The notes under the pieces were generated by a model. The model had not been told where the DNA came from. It searched no databases and worked only from the letters and a program-made list of their open reading frames with translations. A DNA stretch of 49,064 nucleotides, from IMG/VR virus record IMGVR_UViG_3300022924_000004, positions 1 through 49,064 of that record; one strand, written 5' to 3'. Positions within the stretch are counted from its first letter, which is position 1; each line of letters begins with the position of its first letter. The stretch is from a virus. Positions 1-8,103 of the stretch are shown here, piece by piece. The position numbers and the translations under genes were made by a program.

Positions 1-127
1 AGTTTTGTCCCCAGCCTTCAAAGTTAATTGTACCAGCTCGAGAGGCATATACCGGAGTACCGACTGGCACACCGAGATCTAATCCGTTGTGTCCCTTTTG
101 TCCGTACTGAGCATAATAGGCTGGGTT
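1..127. repeat. 127-bp terminal direct repeat (copy 1), assembly overlap of a circular genome
   Basis: Positions 1-127 are identical to 48938-49064. The copy lies inside the M23 peptidase gene and joining the ends restores one uninterrupted reading frame. This is expected when a circular or circularly permuted genome is assembled with k=127. A biological terminal repeat is possible but less likely at exactly this length and inside a gene. Confidence 0.95.
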
Positions 128-184
128 TTCACCGAAGCCTTGAGTCTGTCGAATTGTATTCATTGGCCATATGTATTTTGGCAT
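1..184 (-). CDS. M23 metallopeptidase endolysin, N-terminal part (crosses the circular junction)
   Basis: The gene starts at ATG 184 and runs off position 1. It continues at 49064 because the two ends of the window are identical over 127 bases. The joined protein is about 340 residues. This part carries the first zinc-ligand motif of the lysostaphin/LytM type, GHNGLDL, with H32 and D36; the other ligands are in the 48099-49064 part. M23 enzymes are zinc endopeptidases that cut peptide cross-links in peptidoglycan. No signal peptide is visible, so the protein would need the adjacent holin-like proteins for release, or could be carried in the virion. It follows the coiled-coil membrane protein at 196-570 in the lysis block. 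Confidence 0.9.
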   Translation of the reverse strand, partial: MPKYIWPMNTIRQTQGFGENPAYYAQYGQKGHNGLDLGVPVGTPVYASRAGTINFEGWGQN

Positions 185-195
185 AATCTATTCCT

Positions 196-570
196 CTATG
201 CGTTAGTTGTCTTATCTATAAGGTCGTCCGATTCTTGTCTCAGACGTTCGTTGTTTCTATGTAATTCTTCAATGACTTCGTTTTTACCGTCAATGATACC
301 TTGTAGTTTTTCGATTTGGAGCCTTAGCTTTTCAATTAGTTCTTCTCGGTCTTTTGCTACTTCTCGCAATCGATCATTCTCTTCGCGCAGTCCGTCGTTT
401 TCTTCGTTAGATAACTTCAATCGACGTTCGTATGCTGAGAATACTGTTTGGTTTTTGTCTTTAGATTCTCTGGTTCGCTGTATTTTCGCTACTGTTATTG
501 TACCAATGATACCAACTGCTGCTGCAACTACTAACGGGGAGAAAATGGCCTCAATAATCGTCTCTAGCAT
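196..570 (-). CDS. Membrane-anchored coiled-coil protein, possible spanin-like lysis protein
   Basis: The 124-residue protein has one N-terminal transmembrane segment (about residues 8-27, rich in V, A, I and G). The rest is a long charged coiled coil (about 45-115) with repeated NEEN, REEN and NNERLRQ-type heptads. Such an N-in membrane anchor plus coiled coil is the architecture of Rz-type i-spanins, and the gene sits between the other lysis genes. No lipoprotein o-spanin partner is visible, and a monoderm host would not need one, so the role is unproven. It overlaps the upstream membrane-protein gene by 20 bases. Confidence 0.6.
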   Translation of the reverse strand: MLETIIEAIFSPLVVAAAVGIIGTITVAKIQRTRESKDKNQTVFSAYERRLKLSNEENDGLREENDRLREVAKDREELIEKLRLQIEKLQGIIDGKNEVIEELHRNNERLRQESDDLIDKTTNA

Positions 571-988
571 CTAGGCCCCCTTTAGGTGGGAAGAAGAACA
601 CTATAGATAGCGCTTGGAAATACGCTAGAGCTGTCCAGATTACCGCAATTAATAACGTGCCACCATCACCTATTCGGAAGAACAGGGCAACAGCCCAAAG
701 GATTTTGATGAATAAACCAGTTTTCATCATATTTCGGAGTAAACCCCATTGACGCTTCCACATTGCAAACGCCATCGTTAGGCCTACGCCTATAAATGTA
801 GCTCCCCATAGACTCATAAATATCTGATTTGGTGCTACTACGGGGAAGATTGTAGGCTCCCACATAAATATACCAACGCCAAGGATGAGGTTAAGAATCG
901 TAAATCCAAGTGCAAACCAAAAGGTTGGAGGATCTAATACCCTTAAACTGGGTCGAGCATTTATTACTTTTTTATTCACTTTATTCAT
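551..988 (-). CDS. Four-helix integral membrane protein, possible holin or lysis accessory
   Basis: The 145-residue protein has about four hydrophobic segments (roughly residues 24-46, 58-76, 88-105 and 112-132) with short charged linkers. It lies between the last ejection-protein gene and the coiled-coil membrane protein, directly ahead of the endolysin. The position suggests lysis or membrane insertion during ejection, but it is longer than typical holins and no family signature is recognised. The C-terminus (DARDDY) is translated over the start region of the next gene. Confidence 0.6.
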   Translation of the reverse strand: MNKVNKKVINARPSLRVLDPPTFWFALGFTILNLILGVGIFMWEPTIFPVVAPNQIFMSLWGATFIGVGLTMAFAMWKRQWGLLRNMMKTGLFIKILWAVALFFRIGDGGTLLIAVIWTALAYFQALSIVFFFPPKGGLDARDDY

Positions 989-1039
989 ACATCGCTTTCA
1001 TAACTAATAGTAACCTTAAGATAGGTTAACTACAACCGT

Positions 1040-4000
1040 CTATTCACCCTTAATACGATCATCGATCCAGTCAGAGATACCGTTACCTCCGGTAACTGTT
1101 CGGCTTAGGGTATTAACCGTACCTACACCCGGGATCAGGTTTAGTACAGTCCTACTGTTTACACCACCGTACCTGTTGATAGGGTTAAGTGGAGTGTTAA
1201 ATCCGGCGCGAGTCTTAGAGTTTTCATTCCAAGGGTTAACAAGACTAGCTCCCGTAGGGTCTGTCTTACTAATTGATCCACCAACCGTAGGCGCATCGGC
1301 ATCCGGATTGATTGTACTAGCGATACCGTCCCATGCGAATTGGATAGCTGCTGTAGCGGCCCACATTCCTGCGAGTGCTGCTGTACGTTTAGTCGCGCGA
1401 AGGTTAGATAGATTCTTAATAGTATCATCGATAGTCTTCACATTGTCTTCTACTAACTTAACATGATCTCGGATTACGTCAAGTGGTGGAGCGTCAGCTG
1501 GAGCTTTTCCATCTTTAACTGCCTTCTCGACATCTTTAAGTCCTTTGAGATATGCCTTGTATTCACCGCGCATATTGGCGATAGGTGTTGCTCGTGGATC
1601 TCCACGCTGTAATACGTCAAGTGCTCGAGCGTCTTTGATCTGAATCGTATCTCGTACGAAGTTTGATATACCAAGTGGGAAGCGCATGAACATTGTCAAT
1701 GCACGTTTAATGGCTGAACTATCGCGAAGGAACTCTGGACGAGCCAATGAGTTAGCACCAAATGCGGTGTTATTCACTTGGATGTTACCAGATCGCTCGG
1801 CTAATGCCAGTGCTTCTGGATCCTTAAGTGCAAGTTTAATTGCTTGTGATTGTGATTTACCGGCTGCAATAGCTTCAGTGTAAGCCTTACTCTGAGAAAG
1901 TCCCTGAGCAAATGCTTGGCGGAATGGACCTTCGACTGAGGTTTGTTCACCCCAGCGGTTAAGATCGTACTTCCTGAATGCGTCACCAACCTTAGATCCG
2001 CGTAGTGCTTCTCCGGCTTCGGTTAATGCATCAGCTTCACCACCTTGAATGTCGCCAGAAACAGTTTTGTCTCCGAAGCTTGCTTTGCTGTCTACAACTT
2101 TCAAATCTTCTGGATCGAAGGCTTTAGCTAGTGCACGACCATCTGATGAAATATCACCGGCTGCGAGTAGCTTCTGAGAGAGTGCAAATGCTGCGTTCTT
2201 AGGGTTGTTCCATAGGAAGGCGCTATAAACGTTGTTCTGTAATCCCTTGATCCATTTATCAGCTGTTGAGCTAGATCCCTGAGAGATACCGTTTGCAAGC
2301 ATAGTATTAAGGTATTGGATACCATCATTGAATTGGCTTGTGTTCGCGCGTACATGGGCTGGAACACTAGAAAGTGCATCAGAAAACTCGTCAAGTACTG
2401 GAGTAAAGGCAATGTGGTTGATCATTCCATCGACGTATCGAGGGAGGACTTCAAGAATGTTGTTGTTCGTAAGCTCTGGTTTTTCATCAAGCTTGCGCTC
2501 CATAGCGTTTTGTGACATAACACGAGTTTTCTTGTCAACCAATCCTTCCGCTAGGTAGCTAGGACTCTCAGAATAGTCTTTTAACATATTCCAAGGTGAG
2601 TAGTTATCGCGTACTGGCATACCAGCATCGATCATTCTCTGTTTAATATCATCAAATACAGTAACAACGCGATCATAGATCTCGCGAGTCTGTGGATCAG
2701 TAATGTATTTTGCGACATTTTCTCGGTCTTCAAGTGCTCTAACGATTTGTGCACCAGTATTAATACGAGCCGTCTCGCTCTTACCAGCTACGTCTTTAGA
2801 TAACTTGACAATCTCTCGCATCGGTGTACGGAGAGAGGCTTTCATATCAGCCTTAGTCTTACTACCGCGAATAAGTGACTGTGCTGTACGAGCACCGGCT
2901 TCACCTAATGTGCGAGTTGCATAGCCAATAGAATCGCTTAGGTAGCGACCAATAGATTTTGTAAGGTTTTCTGAGGCGTCATTAGAAATCTTACCTTGAG
3001 TAAGGTAGGTAACTGCTTTAGCGACTTCTGGATCTAGTTCATTAAGATTAAGATCTTTGACTAACTGTGGATCGAGATCATTACCGATAACGGCAAGTTC
3101 TTGTGGTTTAGCACGACGAGCTGCTTTGTCTTTAATAATAGCTTCAGCTGCTTCATCAGCACCACGAAGATCCATAGAGACTTCACCGAGATCAGCTTGA
3201 GGAGTAACCTCTGCTGCCATAACAGTATTACGAGGAGCCTGAGCTGGTTGTCCGTATACACCGCCGTCTGTGAATCCACGACTAAGCATATCTTCTGGAC
3301 TACGGGCTGTAACGTGAGTAACTTCCCCGTTAACACTTCGTCCAGCAAGCGCAGTTCCATCTCGGTTGTTATCAATGGCGTCAACAATATCGTCTCGTTG
3401 TCCCTCTGGGATACGATAGAAAGTCTTGTCTCCGGTAGATGGATTCACAACCTGTACAACTTCAGTAGGGCTTGTTGTAACATCTGCTGAAATAACAGGT
3501 GACTCTACGCCTACTGATTCCTGCATTTGTTTAGCGCGTAGATATTCTGCTGGGTTAGATGATGTTGCAGCTTCTTCTAATGCGGCCATAGGTGCATTCT
3601 GAGCAGGAGTTATGGTGTTAGGATTTGTAATTTCCGGTTCTGCACGAGTAAATGGATTAGTACTCGTTTCAACAGGTTTAGGTTGAACTTCTGTTTTCCC
3701 ACTCTTTGTGATTTTTGGTCCTTCAATAAGTGTATCTGCGAACTTAGTAGCTGCGTCCTCGTCCATTGAAAGTAATCGAGCGGATAGATTAGGGTTCTGA
3801 GTAATTGCATCGTCGATCTTAGCCTGTGCACTAGGTTCAAGACGTTGGATAGCGCGGAAGAATGGTAGTTCTGCTACCTTAATATCATCAAGTGGATCTT
3901 TAGGACGGTTACGACTAGCAGCAAGCGCACTAGACATCTTACCGAGTATACCACCAAGAGCACCACCAACAGCGGCGCCCGTAACAACTCCACCTACGAT

Positions 4001-4750
4001 ATCACCAGCAGTAGTATCTGCACCGTTAGCCTCAACAGCTCCACCGGCTCCGTATCCAGCACCAAGTACTGCACCCGATGCAAGTCCTTGTTTACCGTTG
4101 CGAGGGTTGAGTACGATATCACGAGCAGCAGATAATGAATCTTTTGCTTTGTCAACAGCTTGAGCAACTGGACGGCCCTCACGAGCAATCTTTGCAATGT
4201 CAAGTCCTGTTTCAGCAACCTTGCCACCGGCACGAGTACCAGCCGCAATAGCGCTACCAGCACCGGCTGTAGCTACGTCAATACCTACCTGAGCAGCAGC
4301 TCCGGCATATTTAGTAGGATCTGTAACGTCCATAATACGGTCGTTTTCAGCTTTAGATTCACCTTCGATCTTTTCGATCTGAGCTTTAATGCTGTCATAT
4401 AATGATTGTTCTTCAGGAGTGAAGTTATTAACACCCGGTTTCATAGGGCCTTTAACTGCGCCCTTTTGTTCGAGGGTATCTTTAGTAGCCCGTAGAGTTT
4501 TAAGTAACTCACGGGTTGAGTCGTCTTTCTTTTCTTGAGACTTAAAAGTAACGCTGTCGAGTGCTCGAGCGTTTGCTTCTGAAATTCGTAGATATGGATC
4601 GACTACTGCCTTAGCTAAACTCTTAGTAGCTCCCGGAATACTAAATTGACTGTTAGGATCGGTTGCTTGACCCCACCAACTTGAGTGGTAGAGGTCTTTC
4701 TGAGTTTGAGCTGTTTTGGCTTGTTCGTCTTCTCGGTTATAGAAAGGCAT
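1040..4750 (-). CDS. Large internal virion / DNA-ejection protein (1236 aa)
   Basis: This is the largest gene of the phage. The N-terminal third contains alanine/glycine-rich amphipathic stretches (about residues 150-185 and 220-285) that resemble membrane-inserting segments of short-tailed phage ejection proteins. The central and C-terminal parts are long mixed helices, with a further hydrophobic stretch near residues 1115-1130. It is the last and largest of three consecutive genes downstream of the tail genes, as in T7 gp14-gp15-gp16 and P22 gp7-gp20-gp16. By position and size it should be packaged inside the capsid and leave before the DNA to extend the conduit through the envelope. No lytic transglycosylase motif is recognised. 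Confidence 0.65.
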   Translation of the reverse strand: MPFYNREDEQAKTAQTQKDLYHSSWWGQATDPNSQFSIPGATKSLAKAVVDPYLRISEANARALDSVTFKSQEKKDDSTRELLKTLRATKDTLEQKGAVKGPMKPGVNNFTPEEQSLYDSIKAQIEKIEGESKAENDRIMDVTDPTKYAGAAAQVGIDVATAGAGSAIAAGTRAGGKVAETGLDIAKIAREGRPVAQAVDKAKDSLSAARDIVLNPRNGKQGLASGAVLGAGYGAGGAVEANGADTTAGDIVGGVVTGAAVGGALGGILGKMSSALAASRNRPKDPLDDIKVAELPFFRAIQRLEPSAQAKIDDAITQNPNLSARLLSMDEDAATKFADTLIEGPKITKSGKTEVQPKPVETSTNPFTRAEPEITNPNTITPAQNAPMAALEEAATSSNPAEYLRAKQMQESVGVESPVISADVTTSPTEVVQVVNPSTGDKTFYRIPEGQRDDIVDAIDNNRDGTALAGRSVNGEVTHVTARSPEDMLSRGFTDGGVYGQPAQAPRNTVMAAEVTPQADLGEVSMDLRGADEAAEAIIKDKAARRAKPQELAVIGNDLDPQLVKDLNLNELDPEVAKAVTYLTQGKISNDASENLTKSIGRYLSDSIGYATRTLGEAGARTAQSLIRGSKTKADMKASLRTPMREIVKLSKDVAGKSETARINTGAQIVRALEDRENVAKYITDPQTREIYDRVVTVFDDIKQRMIDAGMPVRDNYSPWNMLKDYSESPSYLAEGLVDKKTRVMSQNAMERKLDEKPELTNNNILEVLPRYVDGMINHIAFTPVLDEFSDALSSVPAHVRANTSQFNDGIQYLNTMLANGISQGSSSTADKWIKGLQNNVYSAFLWNNPKNAAFALSQKLLAAGDISSDGRALAKAFDPEDLKVVDSKASFGDKTVSGDIQGGEADALTEAGEALRGSKVGDAFRKYDLNRWGEQTSVEGPFRQAFAQGLSQSKAYTEAIAAGKSQSQAIKLALKDPEALALAERSGNIQVNNTAFGANSLARPEFLRDSSAIKRALTMFMRFPLGISNFVRDTIQIKDARALDVLQRGDPRATPIANMRGEYKAYLKGLKDVEKAVKDGKAPADAPPLDVIRDHVKLVEDNVKTIDDTIKNLSNLRATKRTAALAGMWAATAAIQFAWDGIASTINPDADAPTVGGSISKTDPTGASLVNPWNENSKTRAGFNTPLNPINRYGGVNSRTVLNLIPGVGTVNTLSRTVTGGNGISDWIDDRIKGE

Positions 4751-4758
4751 ATTACCTC

Positions 4759-5445
4759 CTACCGAAGATTAAGATTAGGTGCAACTGTTCGCGTTGCTTG
4801 TGAATTAGCTTGTGCTTGAGAGAACCTGTCTGGGTATGCTGAACGGAATCGTTGTACATAACTAGAGTAAGTTTTGATGTCGTTATCGTCGAGGTACTTT
4901 TTAAGTCCCGGACGATCTTCATAAAACTTATCAAGTTCCTTCTTGTTACCAGTAGCCATGATGCGACCAAGTTGAATCGTGTCGTCATAGTCTTTAGTAA
5001 AGTCAACATCACTAGGATCTGCTGAACCCTTGAGAGCTTCTGAGATACTGATGTTATTAGCACGAGCATAATCGTTAACACTAATAGGCTTACCAGCACC
5101 ATCGGTGAAGGTGTAACCACCAGCGTCATTGAGAACTCGTTGGAAGTTTTTAGGGTCTGACTTAGCGCGTTCAATATCACGAACTCGCATTTGCTCTTTA
5201 AGATTGATTTCAGCTTCAGCTTCAGCAGCACGACGGCTTGCTTCTTGCTGATCTGCAACTGCACCGGCATTACCGGCTCCAGCTACACCAGCAGTATTTG
5301 CACCAGCTGAGATAAACTTAAGATTAGCAAGGTTTTGAAGGTTGCCAATTTGACCGGCATTTGCAGCCGTCTGTGCTGGCGAAGCACCAAAGTTAGCTCT
5401 GGTGTTCGCTGCTTGAATTATTGCGTCGATGAAAGGTTGTTCCAT
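4759..5445 (-). CDS. Internal virion / ejection-associated protein (228 aa)
   Basis: The ATG at 5445 overlaps the stop of the upstream gene (TAATG), which fits translational coupling better than the upstream in-frame ATG at 5517. The protein is alanine-, asparagine- and glutamine-rich at the N-terminus, with a probable coiled coil in the middle (about residues 70-105). The C-terminal half is polar and contains repeated YSSY/YDDT-like segments. It lies between two other candidate ejection proteins, in the position of T7 gp15 or P22 gp20. There is no recognisable catalytic motif. Confidence 0.55.
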   Translation of the reverse strand: MEQPFIDAIIQAANTRANFGASPAQTAANAGQIGNLQNLANLKFISAGANTAGVAGAGNAGAVADQQEASRRAAEAEAEINLKEQMRVRDIERAKSDPKNFQRVLNDAGGYTFTDGAGKPISVNDYARANNISISEALKGSADPSDVDFTKDYDDTIQLGRIMATGNKKELDKFYEDRPGLKKYLDDNDIKTYSSYVQRFRSAYPDRFSQAQANSQATRTVAPNLNLR

Positions 5446-6419
5446 TATGAGTATACGCTCGCTGCTAATGCGATGTCCTGTGGTCGCCATCCTGACTGTT
5501 GTAGGCCAGCTAACCATGTCTGTACATCTGTTTGATAAATATCGTTTGTAGCATCGTATAGAGCCGCTTGACGATCTGCCTCGTTGTTGAGTCGGAAGTC
5601 GCGTTCGTCTTGTGCTTGCATAGCCACGAAGTCATTAAGCTGTCGATCAAGATCAGCCTTAGTAGTTTCGTTAAGCTCGATTGAACGAGTACCTTTAGTT
5701 CCAAGATCCTCGAATGTACGCGTACGGAATAGTTCCTGAGTAGCGCGTTCATCAGTAAAGTCTTTAAGTTGGTTGGTACTTGCACGATTACGATCAAGTG
5801 TTTGTTGTTCAAGTTCTTGTGTACCAAGACCTGATTCAGTAAGTCCAGCTTCGGCAAGTGCGGTACGGGCAGCACGGTTGTTCATATCGAACTCGCTACC
5901 TTCAGTTTGCTGGAATTGGTCCTCGTTGTAGAGGCTCTTATCTATAGCGCTATTAACGTCCTCGTCAGTACGAAGTCGGTTAGTAGCAATATCTTCTTGT
6001 GTGTATCGAAGATCTGTATCGGCAGCAGTCTTAGCGGCAGTAGTATTGCCAGTTTGCTGTGAACGTTGCAAAGCATATCGTTCAAGCTGATTGTTTAGCT
6101 TATCCTGATATACTGGGTTAACAGAAGAAAGTGCTTTAGTGTTAGCCTTGGCACGAGCATCTGCTGTATTTAAATAAGGGAGACGAGGCGTAGCCGCTGC
6201 TTGTGCGCGGATAGCTTCAATCTGTTGTTGTATAAGTTGGAGTTCAAGAGCATTAGACGGAGCCGTTGCAATCTTAGGGAGATTAGCTGGAGCAATTTGT
6301 GTCTTAGGTGTGACTTTTGGATTTCCCCAAATGTCATTAGTTGAAGGCTTCTCGACTTTCTTGATAAGTCCGAGTCCCTCGAATACCCCTGCTGCTGCAT
6401 TTTCTAGCCAGTTAGCCAT
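5445..6419 (-). CDS. Internal virion protein, helical and Gln/Asn-rich (324 aa)
   Basis: The first of three consecutive candidate ejection proteins. A short hydrophobic N-terminal segment (ENAAAGVFEGLGLI) is followed by a long, highly charged region rich in Q, N, R, T and D from about residue 60 to 290. This region is predicted to be helical and coiled-coil. The composition resembles phage inner-core proteins. The stop codon overlaps the start of the next gene. The function is inferred from position and composition only. Confidence 0.5.
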   Translation of the reverse strand: MANWLENAAAGVFEGLGLIKKVEKPSTNDIWGNPKVTPKTQIAPANLPKIATAPSNALELQLIQQQIEAIRAQAAATPRLPYLNTADARAKANTKALSSVNPVYQDKLNNQLERYALQRSQQTGNTTAAKTAADTDLRYTQEDIATNRLRTDEDVNSAIDKSLYNEDQFQQTEGSEFDMNNRAARTALAEAGLTESGLGTQELEQQTLDRNRASTNQLKDFTDERATQELFRTRTFEDLGTKGTRSIELNETTKADLDRQLNDFVAMQAQDERDFRLNNEADRQAALYDATNDIYQTDVQTWLAGLQQSGWRPQDIALAASVYS

Positions 6420-6501
6420 TATTAATTTTCCGTTTACTCTTTCCGAGGTTATATATTCTTTAGATAGTATGCTTTATTATAGGTGTTATCGCAAGGGTCT
6501 A

Positions 6502-7023
6502 CTATGGAGCAGCCTTATAAATCTGTCCCGCGTATCTTCCATTCATAACAAGGACCTTGACTCGAAGATTAAATTTCTCCGCGTCAGTCTCAGTTAATGG
6601 GTCTATAGGAGGATTAGGTGGCGGTGGCACACTATAGTAAAAGTCGTGCTTGATATACACATATGTTTCATCAGCGTGAGCGTATACTAAAGTACCACCA
6701 AGACGTACGAAGTTAATCAGATAACGTCCAATATAGAACGCGATAGAAGGTGGTGTATCGATAATATTAAAGTAAACCCATACAGATGGGATATAAGGTA
6801 GGTTATGCTTGAACTTAAGCAAATCCTCACTAACCACGGGGTTAGTTGAGCTTGCTGTAAGATTAGTCATAGTTTTTAGAGGTTTAAAGTAGTATAGATG
6901 AGGCGGATTAGCAACCGTACTCACCTTAACCTGATCAAGATCACTGTCGTATACAAGGTTTTCATCCTTATTAACATCAGTACCTTCTTCAGAGAATCTA
7001 ACTCCCCATCGTTCGCCACTCAT
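6502..7023 (-). CDS. Tail / receptor-binding associated protein with one HNLxYxP module
   Basis: The 173-residue protein contains the motif HNLPYIPSVWV near residues 68-78 followed by beta-strand-like sequence. The same module (HNL-x-Y-x-P) occurs twice in the protein encoded just upstream, so the two are probably related virion components. A proline-rich stretch (VPPPPNPP) near residues 130-140 links to a C-terminal segment. Start and upstream stop overlap by four bases. No enzymatic motif is seen; a tail-spike or fibre accessory role is inferred. Confidence 0.45.
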   Translation of the reverse strand: MSGERWGVRFSEEGTDVNKDENLVYDSDLDQVKVSTVANPPHLYYFKPLKTMTNLTASSTNPVVSEDLLKFKHNLPYIPSVWVYFNIIDTPPSIAFYIGRYLINFVRLGGTLVYAHADETYVYIKHDFYYSVPPPPNPPIDPLTETDAEKFNLRVKVLVMNGRYAGQIYKAAP

Positions 7024-7841
7024 CCTGCAATCTCCGTTGGTTCCTTAAAAATAACATACCGATATGTCTCATCAAAATAAGACGGTAGTACAACAGCTTG
7101 TGGTTCTACGATAGCACCGGCCGGAAGATCTAATGGTCCGATAAAAGCAGTGCTAGGTGAAGGCGCTGGTATTAGGTTGCCAAATATTAGTAATTGAGCT
7201 GGTGTGTATCGTATAGCCACTTTCACAAGTGGTGGATATGCTAGGTTGTGTCGAATAACACCGCGACCCTGTACTGTGAATGGAACACCACCAGTAATCT
7301 GAGCAGTTCCTACTTTATCAATACCAATAGCTTTTGCGTCTGTTGTGACAGAGAACCCAATAGGATCTGAATCACGAACATCTCGAGCTGCATATTGACC
7401 GTTACCGATAAGCTTAATACCGCGATCACTACGTCCGACAGATCCGAGTAATCCTCTGTCTCCACCTTCGTAATCTTCTTCCATATTGAGGTCGTACACC
7501 GTAATGTATCCGTTAATAGTATACTCATATCCTACGCCCGGTCCTTGAGTAAGGATCAGGTATATTGAAGTTCTATCAGCGACAAACAGGTAAGATCCTG
7601 ATTGGCTAGATTGTACTTCAAAACGAGTATTATAAAAAGGCGCCTCGAATGCTGGTAAATAACCTAGATTGTGGTCTAGTAATTTAATTGTTTGATCCTT
7701 AACAAAAGCATCTTCAATATAGATCTTTTGAGTTGCTACAACTGACATAGTTTTCCAACGTGTATCAATAACACGCTGATAGTCTGAAGCCCTAGCGATA
7801 GGAGTTCCTGATTGTGCAATAGCTACGCCGAATTTAGTCAC
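7020..7841 (-). CDS. Tail / receptor-binding associated protein with two HNLxYxP modules (273 aa)
   Basis: Two related segments are visible: HNLGYLPAFEA (about residues 57-67) and HNLAYPPLVKV (about residues 197-207). Each is followed by beta-rich sequence. The module recurs in the next gene downstream (6502-7023). The middle region is glycine-rich and polar. The gene lies in a run of virion genes after the nozzle gene and overlaps its neighbours by 4 to 8 bases. A tail-surface or receptor-contacting role is inferred; no family is recognised with confidence. Confidence 0.45.
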   Translation of the reverse strand: MTKFGVAIAQSGTPIARASDYQRVIDTRWKTMSVVATQKIYIEDAFVKDQTIKLLDHNLGYLPAFEAPFYNTRFEVQSSQSGSYLFVADRTSIYLILTQGPGVGYEYTINGYITVYDLNMEEDYEGGDRGLLGSVGRSDRGIKLIGNGQYAARDVRDSDPIGFSVTTDAKAIGIDKVGTAQITGGVPFTVQGRGVIRHNLAYPPLVKVAIRYTPAQLLIFGNLIPAPSPSTAFIGPLDLPAGAIVEPQAVVLPSYFDETYRYVIFKEPTEIAG

Positions 7842-8103
7842 CGATATTACCGATCCAACCTACTTCTGTACCTAGGTCGTCCGATATAGCGATTCGCTTA
7901 TTAGGTCCATCAAGTTTAATTCCAGTCACACTAATCACATCACCAAGAGAACCTGAAGTTGAAGTTGTATCAAAGTTCACTTCCCTTCGTGGGCTATCGT
8001 TAGATAGACCTGAAAGCGTAACCGCATCAGGCCGTCTAATCCTTCGGCTTAAAAAACCGTTAAAACCGGAGGCTGTGTAATCGTATGGTTCATTTCTATC
8101 CAC
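7834..8103 (-). CDS. Small virion-region protein, GTG start (89 aa)
   Basis: The best start is GTG at 8103. A good ribosome-binding sequence (AGGAG) lies about ten bases upstream, inside the end of the nozzle gene, and the start overlaps that gene's TAG stop. An earlier in-frame ATG at 8166 would overlap the nozzle gene much further and give an unusual cysteine-containing extension. The protein is short, polar and beta-rich, with no recognised domain. It is probably a tail accessory. Confidence 0.5.
   Translation of the reverse strand: MDRNEPYDYTASGFNGFLSRRIRRPDAVTLSGLSNDSPRREVNFDTTSTSGSLGDVISVTGIKLDGPNKRIAISDDLGTEVGWIGNIGD

Noticed and set aside
1040-4750. Lytic transglycosylase domain in the 1236-residue protein, as in T7 gp16
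   Set aside because: No convincing glutamate-containing goose-type lysozyme motif was seen at the N-terminus or elsewhere.
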